DNA of 64,000 nucleotides from Mucilaginibacter sp. L3T2-6 (GTDB taxonomy: Bacteria > Bacteroidota > Bacteroidia > Sphingobacteriales > Sphingobacteriaceae), in the NCBI RefSeq assembly GCF_030519355.1, contig NZ_JAUMKC010000016.1:1-64000 (forward strand), written 5' to 3'. Numbering within the stretch: the stretch's first letter is position 1; every line of letters begins with the position of its first letter. The notes beneath the pieces are model-generated. The model saw nothing but the letters and a program-made list of their open reading frames with translations, did not search any database and was not told where the DNA came from. Positions 58,258 through 64,000 of the stretch are shown here, piece after piece. Made by a program: the position numbers and the translations under genes.

Positions 58258-59973
58258 ATGAAGTTATTTAAAGGCCGTGGCGCCATAAAAACCGGACTGT
58301 TCCTGCTGGTCGCCTTTGTTGTGTTCTTCGCACTCGGTGTAAAACCAGTTAAAGCTTTTCAGAATAAAAAGTCCGATACCGCCGTATCCACATCTGATGT
58401 GCAATTTACGGATATACCGACAGCGGCAGACAGCGCAAAGGAGTTTCAGAAAAAACAAGCTGAACTAAAAAAGAAACAGGCTACGATAACAACAGCCCAA
58501 CCCGCCGCAGAGAAATCTCAGACACTATGGGAGATATTTATTGCCGGCTTCGTGGGCGGTTTACTGGCCATTACTATGCCATGTATCTACCCTTTGCTGC
58601 CGTTAACGGTAAGCTTTTTTACCAAAAAAACCGGTTCGAGAGCCAGGGGTATCCTGCATTCTCTTTTATATGGGCTGTCAATCATCGTAATTTATGTGTC
58701 GCTGGGTCTGATCATAACCTTAATTTTCGGCCCCGATGCGTTAAATGCCCTGGCAACCAACGGAATATTTAACATATTTTTCTTCCTGTTGCTGATCGTA
58801 TTCGGCATCTCTTTTTTGGGCGCGTTCGAAATCAATCTTCCAAGCTCCCTAGCTAATAAACTGGATCAGAACTCAGAAAAAGGCGGCATTATCGGGATAT
58901 TTTTTATGGCTGCTACACTGGTAGTTGTGTCGTTCTCATGTACCGGTCCGCTGGTTGGCAGCCTGCTGGCCGCTGCCGCCACGAAAGGCGACCGCCTTGC
59001 ACCGGCTATGGGTATGTTTGGCTTTTCGCTGGCGCTTGCTTTGCCATTTACGCTGTTTGCTTTGTTCCCGTCAGCTTTAAAAAGCCTGCCTAAATCAGGC
59101 GGATGGCTTAACAGCATTAAAGTTGTACTGGGCTTTTTGGAACTCGGTTTTTCACTTAAGTTTCTATCCAACGTCGACCTGGCATACCATTGGAACTGGT
59201 TCGACAGGGAGATATTTTTGTCTTTGTGGATAGCACTGGCACTATTGATGGGCTTGTACCTGATAGGCAAGATCAAGTTTTCGCATGACGACGACTTGCC
59301 GCACCTTTCTGTACCACGCACCTTTATAGCGATAATTGTATTTGCCTTTACTTTTTACATGATACCCGGTTTGTGGGGCGCCCCACTCAAAGCTTTAAGC
59401 GGCTTTTTGCCCCCACCTGCAACACAGGATTTCGATCTTTCGAGAATAAGCGCCGGTACTGCTGCCGAGCCTGTTCAAAACGTATCCATCAAAGAAAAGA
59501 AATACGAAAAAGTATTTGAACGCGGGAAGCATGCAGGCCTGAATGAATGGTATGACTATGATCAGGCATTGCAGGTTTCTAAGGAGCTTAAAAAGCCAAT
59601 TTTAATTGACTTTACCGGTTGGAATTGCGCAAATTGCCGTAAGATGGAAAACGATGTGTGGCCAGACCCGCGCGTGCGAAAACATATGCAAAACGACTTT
59701 GTGCTGCTTGAACTATATGTGGATGAAAAAGTAGCGCAGCTTCCCCCAAATGAGGTGTATACATCGACTTATAGTGGAAAGAAAATTACTACCGTTGGCG
59801 GTAAAAACAGCGACTACGAAACGGTTAAGTTCAATACTAACTCACAGCCATATTATGTTATCACTGATAGCGAGGGCAATGTGTTGGTACCGCCGCAAGG
59901 CGCAAATTTTAACGTAGATAATTACGTTAAATATTTAGAAAGCGGTTTGGCCGCCTATAAGAGCAAACAATAG
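58258..59973 (+). CDS. dsbD: DsbD-type thiol:disulfide interchange protein (membrane plus thioredoxin domain)
   Basis: A 571-aa protein: N-terminal TM, a low-complexity Lys/Gln linker (residues about 60-85), eight TM segments with the two redox cysteines in ITMPCIYPLLPLTVSFF and VVSFSCTGPLVGSLLAAA, and a C-terminal thioredoxin domain with CANC (TGWNCANCRKMENDVW). It moves reducing power from cytosolic thioredoxin to the periplasm, supporting cytochrome maturation or disulfide repair. It works with the separate nDsbD protein upstream. Confidence 0.9.
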   Translation: MKLFKGRGAIKTGLFLLVAFVVFFALGVKPVKAFQNKKSDTAVSTSDVQFTDIPTAADSAKEFQKKQAELKKKQATITTAQPAAEKSQTLWEIFIAGFVGGLLAITMPCIYPLLPLTVSFFTKKTGSRARGILHSLLYGLSIIVIYVSLGLIITLIFGPDALNALATNGIFNIFFFLLLIVFGISFLGAFEINLPSSLANKLDQNSEKGGIIGIFFMAATLVVVSFSCTGPLVGSLLAAAATKGDRLAPAMGMFGFSLALALPFTLFALFPSALKSLPKSGGWLNSIKVVLGFLELGFSLKFLSNVDLAYHWNWFDREIFLSLWIALALLMGLYLIGKIKFSHDDDLPHLSVPRTFIAIIVFAFTFYMIPGLWGAPLKALSGFLPPPATQDFDLSRISAGTAAEPVQNVSIKEKKYEKVFERGKHAGLNEWYDYDQALQVSKELKKPILIDFTGWNCANCRKMENDVWPDPRVRKHMQNDFVLLELYVDEKVAQLPPNEVYTSTYSGKKITTVGGKNSDYETVKFNTNSQPYYVITDSEGNVLVPPQGANFNVDNYVKYLESGLAAYKSKQ

Positions 59974-59986
59974 CACAGTCTTGCAT

Positions 59987-60086
59987 TTTTGTCATTGAGC
60001 AAGGTACAAGCGATCCTGTCGTTTTGTAATCCGCCAGATATACCGACGAGGTTGCCTTGCTTGTATCTTGCTCGCCAATGACAAAG
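59987..60086. repeat. GTCATTG-type inverted repeat element
   Basis: TTTTTGTCATTGAGCAAGGT (from 59987) is matched in reverse by TTGCTCGCCAATGACAAA (to 60085), with GTACAAGC/GCTTGTA-like inner arms. Elements beginning TTGTCATTG are widespread in Bacteroidota intergenic DNA. No gene lies in the 59974-60250 gap. Confidence 0.6.
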
Positions 60087-60250
60087 TTTGTTATACGGGG
60101 TATATCCTCTTTTACAAAAACCCTCCCCTATCATCAAAAAATAGTGTAAATTCGCGGCGGCTTTAAAAACGTATCATTAATCCACTGTTTTTGCGTTATT
60201 AAAGCATTGTTTTTCGGACTCTTTACACAGCGAACAGCGCCAAATACGAA

Positions 60251-61228
60251 ATGACGCAAATTAAAAACATAGGGCTTTTTACTTCAGGCGGCGACTCGCC
60301 GGGCATGAATGCCGCCATCAGGGCGGTTGTGCGTTCGGCTATTTATTATGGCATAAATGTAACCGGTATCCGCCGCGGTTACGAGGGTATGATAAAAGGG
60401 GATCTGTTCCCAATGGACCGCAAGTCGGTAGCTAACATACTGCAGCGCGGCGGTACCATGCTGAAAACAGCCCGCAGCGACTACTTCCGAACACCTGAAG
60501 GACGTAATGAAGCCCATGAAAATTTAAAAAAACACAACATAGATGCGCTTGTAGCCATAGGCGGCGACGGTACCTTTCGCGGTGCGCGCGTGTTTGGTGA
60601 AGAATTTGACTTTCCGGTGATCGGCTTGCCCGGTACAATCGATAACGACCTTTGCGGCACTGACTTTACCATAGGGTACGATACTGCTATAAATACGGTG
60701 ATCGACGCTGTTGATAAGATCCGCGACACGGCCGAATCGCACGACAGGCTGTTTATTGTGGAGGTGATGGGCCGCGACTCGGGCTTGATCGCTTTGCGTA
60801 CCGGCATTGCAGCCGGCGCAGAAACCATCCTGATCCCGGAAACAAAAACCGACCTACAGTCTGTTTATGACAAACTGGAAAGCGGCCGTAAAGATAAATC
60901 CTCAAAAATTATCATGCTCGCCGAAAACGGCGAAGCAGGGGATGCCTTCGAAATCGGCCGCCAGATAAAAGAGCGTTTTCCGAATTACGATACCCGCGTG
61001 TCTGTACTGGGCCACATACAGCGCGGCGGCAGGCCATCGTGCATGGACCGCGTACTGGCAAGCCGCCTGGGGGTTGCCGCGGTAGAAGCTTTAATGGCCG
61101 GCCGTCGTAACGAGATGGTTGGCTTGATACATAACGATATTGTGTATACGCCATTCGAGCACGCCACCAAGCACATTGCCGAAATCAATCCTGACTTTTT
61201 AAAGATCGTTGAGATTTTGGCGATATAA
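60251..61228 (+). CDS. pfkA: ATP-dependent 6-phosphofructokinase
   Basis: A 325-aa glycolytic enzyme that phosphorylates fructose 6-phosphate. Sequence blocks: FTSGGDSPGMNAAIRAVVRS (nucleotide loop), IGGDGTFRGARVFGEEFD, LPGTIDNDLCGTDFTIGYDT (catalytic Asp), VEVMGRDSGLIAL, VLGHIQRGGRPSCMDRVLAS. All PfkA signatures are present and length is normal. It stands alone, after a hairpin-rich gap and upstream of a minus-strand PAS kinase. Confidence 0.95.
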   Translation: MTQIKNIGLFTSGGDSPGMNAAIRAVVRSAIYYGINVTGIRRGYEGMIKGDLFPMDRKSVANILQRGGTMLKTARSDYFRTPEGRNEAHENLKKHNIDALVAIGGDGTFRGARVFGEEFDFPVIGLPGTIDNDLCGTDFTIGYDTAINTVIDAVDKIRDTAESHDRLFIVEVMGRDSGLIALRTGIAAGAETILIPETKTDLQSVYDKLESGRKDKSSKIIMLAENGEAGDAFEIGRQIKERFPNYDTRVSVLGHIQRGGRPSCMDRVLASRLGVAAVEALMAGRRNEMVGLIHNDIVYTPFEHATKHIAEINPDFLKIVEILAI

Positions 61229-61283
61229 CCGGTTCCGGGAAATGATCAGGCTAAACCGGTGCATTTTTTAATCAGCGGTTGTT

Positions 61284-62339
61284 TCACGGCGATTGATATT
61301 TCTCCCACGAATTGCCGCCTTGCCCCATAAATGTTTTATCGACGATAAGACGGATAACCTCGTCAATTTCATTGCCCACCGTTAGCAGATGTTCTATAAT
61401 TTCCCTGTTGTCGGGATTAAAAAAGTTCACCCTGTCCATAATAGCAATGAGGCCCAATAAACTGGCTACCGGGCGTCGCAGCTCGTGGGAAGTTAATGAG
61501 GCAATGTGACGCAGGCGATCGTTCTGCTCAATAATGGCTTTTTCGGTCTTGAGCCTTTCTGTAATGTTACGTGCAAAGCAGCCCACGCCAATTATTTCAT
61601 TTTTAGACGTACAGATGGGGTTAAAACTCACTTCAAACGATAGCGTTTCACCAGTATCCGGGGCTACGCTTTCACTAACAATAGAATATGCTTCGCCGGC
61701 GAGCGCACGGGCGTAATAACCCTTCCAGGCATTAACCGAATCCTCATTATATCCCGAATGCAGGTAGGAATAATCACCGGGCCGGGGCGCAACACCGGTT
61801 AAATGTGCAACCCGGCTGCGGTAAGCCTGGTTCATGTAAACATACCTGGTTTCTTTATCAACCGACCAGATCTGGTCTTCGGTGTTATTAATCAGGGCTT
61901 CAAGGCTGTTTTTCGTGCCGATCAATTCCTGCTCCCGTAATAGCGCTTCTTCCTGGTAACGCAATTTATCAGTTACGTCAGCAGCAACCACAATGCGGCA
62001 ATTCGTATCTTTATATTGTATATCGTGACTGGTAATTTCAACGTAAACAGCGTGGCCCGCTTTCGTTCTATGCTTCCACATGCCTGAGCGGACGATACCT
62101 TTGGTTGCAGCTTGGTTTACGCTATTTTCATCAAGGTGATTTTCAAGCTCTTTTACATCTTCCTTACTCCTTAAATCGCGAATGGTAAGCGATAAAAACT
62201 CTTCTTCATTATAACCGTAGCTGCGGATTGCTGCATTATTTACTTTTAAAATGCGCAGGGAGGCTATATCATAAACCCACATCGGGCTGGGGTGATCATC
62301 AAAAAAGAACCCAAGTCCGTTAAGAGGTAAATCCTGCAT
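61284..62339 (-). CDS. PAS-PAS-HisKA sensor protein without ATPase domain
   Basis: A 351-aa soluble protein. PAS1 (about residues 12-118: PMWVYDIASLRILKVNNAAI, GYNEEEFLSLTIRDLR), PAS2 (about 145-260: YVYMNQAYRSRVAHLTGVAP, FNPICTSKNEIIGVGCFARN) and a HisKA helix pair with the H-box LTSHELRRPVASLLGLIAIM (about 285-345). The ORF stops 40 residues after the H-box and no HATPase_c domain follows, in this or another frame that I can see. It may be phosphorylated by another kinase or act as a dimer partner. A frameshift loss is possible, but the end sequence is clean. Confidence 0.75.
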   Translation of the reverse strand: MQDLPLNGLGFFFDDHPSPMWVYDIASLRILKVNNAAIRSYGYNEEEFLSLTIRDLRSKEDVKELENHLDENSVNQAATKGIVRSGMWKHRTKAGHAVYVEITSHDIQYKDTNCRIVVAADVTDKLRYQEEALLREQELIGTKNSLEALINNTEDQIWSVDKETRYVYMNQAYRSRVAHLTGVAPRPGDYSYLHSGYNEDSVNAWKGYYARALAGEAYSIVSESVAPDTGETLSFEVSFNPICTSKNEIIGVGCFARNITERLKTEKAIIEQNDRLRHIASLTSHELRRPVASLLGLIAIMDRVNFFNPDNREIIEHLLTVGNEIDEVIRLIVDKTFMGQGGNSWEKYQSP

Positions 62340-62550
62340 ATATTAAATTAAGTCCCTTGGGCATATTGTAAAAATAACAATTATTTTTGCGATAGTACTG
62401 ATTACAGTTGGTTTTTGAAAGAGGTTTTTGGTTTTTTGTGATCAAATGTTGAAGGCCTTGCATCAAAAATAGTTCAAAGCTTAGTAAGGCCGCCGAATAA
62501 TAAACAACCATTTGAGGCGCCTTACTACTGATAAACTAATCTTAATGAGA

Positions 62551-62583
62551 TTTTTAAATAATAAATAAAAATCCCTACCTTTG
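62551..62583 (+). promoter_or_regulatory. rpsP promoter
   Basis: TTTTT (62551-62555) and TACCTTTG (62576-62583, exact TAnnTTTG match) with a 20-nt spacer. The start of transcription near 62590 leaves a 46-nt leader before the S16 gene. Confidence 0.65.
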
Positions 62584-62635
62584 CCTCCCCGCAGAAAGAA
62601 CTCCGGGGATAATGTTGAATACATAAAATTAAACA

Positions 62636-63172
62636 ATGGCAACTAAAATCAGATTGCAAAGACACGGTAAAAAAGGCAAGCCCTTTTATTACATCGTGGT
62701 AGCCGATGCGCGCGCGCCGCGTGATGGCCGTTTTATTGAGCGTTTAGGCTCATACAACCCTAACACCAACCCTGCAACTATCGACATCAACTTCGATAAA
62801 ACGCTTGATTGGGTGAACAATGGCGCACAGCCAACCGATACCTGCCGTGCAATCCTTTCTTATAAAGGTGTATTGTACAAAAAACACTTGCAGGGCGGCC
62901 TTAAAAAAGGTGCATTGACTGAAGAGCAGGTTGAATCGAAATTCCAGGCATGGCTTGACGCTAAAGAAGGAAAAATCACCGGAAAGAAAACAGGCCTGGT
63001 GAACGCAAAAGAAGAAGCTAAAAAAGCTGCCTTAGCTGCTGAAGCTAAGAAGAAGGAAGCTAAAGCCGCTGCAATTGCTGCTAAAAACGCTCCGGAACCA
63101 GAAGCTGCTGCCGAAGAAGAAGTATCTGCTGAAACTGAAGCACCTGCAGAAGAAACACCAGCTGCTGAATAA
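62636..63172 (+). CDS. rpsP: 30S ribosomal protein S16
   Basis: A 178-aa S16. The conserved core is residues 1-85: [60 protein letters not shown], and [18 protein letters not shown]. The C-terminal 80 residues are Ala/Lys/Glu-rich ([40 protein letters not shown]), an extension usual in Bacteroidota. Assembles in the 30S body. Followed by a hairpin and rimM. Confidence 0.95.
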   Translation: MATKIRLQRHGKKGKPFYYIVVADARAPRDGRFIERLGSYNPNTNPATIDINFDKTLDWVNNGAQPTDTCRAILSYKGVLYKKHLQGGLKKGALTEEQVESKFQAWLDAKEGKITGKKTGLVNAKEEAKKAALAAEAKKKEAKAAAIAAKNAPEPEAAAEEEVSAETEAPAEETPAAE

Positions 63173-63193
63173 TTTCTATAGCAAACTAATTAT

Positions 63194-63225
63194 AATGGCG
63201 AAGCGACCTAGGGTTCTTCGCCATT
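63194..63225 (+). terminator. hairpin between rpsP and rimM
   Basis: AATGGCGAAG (63194-63203) and CTTCGCCATT (63216-63225) form a perfect 10-bp stem with a 12-nt loop, followed by GTTGTTTT. Probably a terminator or attenuator lowering rimM expression relative to rpsP. Confidence 0.65.
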
Positions 63226-63300
63226 GTTGTTTTAATATATCAAAGTTATAACCATCACGATGGGTTTAAAGCCCTTAGCTATGGTTGAAATGCCTTCATC

Positions 63301-63825
63301 ATGACAACAGATGATTGTTTCCGCATAGGCAGTACCGTAAAAACCAAGGGGCTGAAAGGTGAGCTGCATGCTTATATAGATTTTGACGACATCGGGAAGA
63401 TAAAATTCAACTCGGTTTTCCTGGAAATCAACGGCAAGTTGGTGCCTTATTTTATCAGTTCGATGAAATACCTGCAAAAAAACGCGGCCTACCTGGTTTT
63501 AGAGGATGTGGATACTATTGAAAAAGCTGCGCCGCTTGCAAAAAAAGATATTTATCTGCCCAATAAGCTGAAGCCTAAAAAGAAAAAAGAAGAATTTACC
63601 CTATTCGATTTGGCAGGCTTTACCGCCATAGACGACCACGAAGGTGAATTGGGCAAAATAACGGACGTGCAGGAATATCCCCAGCAAATACTGGCCACCG
63701 TTAACTATCAAAACTGCGAAGTACTATTCCCTTTGAATGCGGAAGTAATAAAGGGCATTGATGCAGTAAAAGAAATTCTATACGTTGATTTGCCCGAAGG
63801 ATTATTGGATATTTATTTGGGGTAA
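63301..63825 (+). CDS. rimM: ribosome maturation factor RimM
   Basis: A 174-aa protein. The N-terminal barrel contains CFRIGSTVKTKGLKGELHAY and LVLEDVDTIEKAAPLAKKDI; the C-terminal PRC-barrel contains LFDLAGFTAIDDHEGELGKI and VLFPLNAEVIKGIDAVKEIL. It acts on the 30S head near S19 during assembly. The rpsP-rimM order is conserved; the usual next gene trmD is not seen in the remaining 175 nt. Confidence 0.9.
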   Translation: MTTDDCFRIGSTVKTKGLKGELHAYIDFDDIGKIKFNSVFLEINGKLVPYFISSMKYLQKNAAYLVLEDVDTIEKAAPLAKKDIYLPNKLKPKKKKEEFTLFDLAGFTAIDDHEGELGKITDVQEYPQQILATVNYQNCEVLFPLNAEVIKGIDAVKEILYVDLPEGLLDIYLG

Positions 63826-63851
63826 TCAGATCTGTTTTATCATATTTAAGA

Positions 63852-64000
63852 ATGCAACTTCATAAAAGTATAAAAGCTTGTTCGCTATTCGATGGGGGTA
63901 TGCAACGCATTACAAGTACAAATACCTTGGTCTTGTATGATATTGATTATCAATTACTCTCCATTTTTCCGGCTGCGAAAAGCGTAAGCCTGGCCCCCTC
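63852..64000 (+). CDS. open frame running off the window end
   Basis: An ATG at 63852 opens a frame without a stop to the end of the window (at least 49 codons, beginning MQLHKSIKACSLFDGGMQRI). It does not resemble TrmD or another protein I recognise, and the minus strand also has a short open stretch here. Treat as possible only. Confidence 0.2.
   Translation, partial: MQLHKSIKACSLFDGGMQRITSTNTLVLYDIDYQLLSIFPAAKSVSLAP

Noticed and set aside
1-64000. CRISPR array or rRNA operon
   Set aside because: No regularly spaced identical repeats with unique spacers and no rRNA-like conserved blocks were seen on reading the window.
63852-64000. Start of trmD after rimM
   Set aside because: The encoded residues do not match the TrmD N-terminus.

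Overview
The window is a Bacteroidota chromosome segment, most likely from the Sphingobacteriaceae (Mucilaginibacter/Pedobacter-like). This is inferred from gene content, weak ribosome-binding sites, promoter boxes of the TAnnTTTG type, and the CusA-TolC fusion, extended S16, HYC_CC_PP and HMA-AraC families. Three regions can be told apart.

(1) About 1-23.6 kb is mobile and accessory DNA. From the left it carries a small helix-turn-helix gene and a copper/heavy-metal island: His-rich permease, HMA-AraC regulator, three secreted Cys-rich small proteins, a small metal-binding protein, an RND pump whose CusA is split into two overlapping genes, a TolC, and two lipoprotein adaptors each with a metal-binding domain. 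Next comes a chromate-type module: beta-propeller lipoprotein, ChrB-AraC fusion, duplicated-domain DUF1259 protein, stand-alone ChrB and ChrA. Four proteins of these two modules end in Met-Lys-Met. A leftward mobilization operon follows (two HTH proteins, winged-helix protein, MobA-like protein, relaxase, membrane protein, Phd-like protein, zeta-type kinase) with a nested inverted-repeat region that could be oriT. At 20.5-21.2 kb there is a promoter-to-terminator unit without an ORF, a tRNA-3'-end-like sequence and spaced GGTGA repeats, then a tyrosine recombinase translationally coupled to a DUF1016 nuclease.

(2) About 23.6-42.3 kb is a second accessory or lineage-specific stretch: a MocR regulator convergent with an NmrA-like oxidoreductase, an orphan excisionase-like HTH gene, pta-ackA, and a long leftward operon. 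That operon encodes a Cys-tailed secreted protein, a CusA-TolC fusion pump, its adaptor, a LolA-like protein, two FtsX-type permeases, a LolD-like ATPase and an outer-membrane barrel. It ends in a small graveyard holding frameshifted RidA and LytTR remnants.

(3) About 42.3-64 kb looks like core chromosome: M14 peptidase, RecQ, DinB-like protein, radical SAM protein, a four-gene signalling operon (120-aa protein, polytopic membrane protein, histidine kinase, NarL-type regulator), metallophosphoesterase, LutC-like protein, FtsH, RsfS, BirA, a two-gene DsbD, PfkA, a PAS kinase without an ATPase domain, S16 and RimM. Short palindromic repeats sit between several of these genes.

Together the first 15 kb would let a recipient cell sense (HMA-AraC, ChrB-AraC), bind (Cys-rich and Met-tailed proteins) and expel (permease, RND, ChrA) copper-like cations and chromate-like oxyanions. 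All functions are read from sequence motifs alone; no database search was run.
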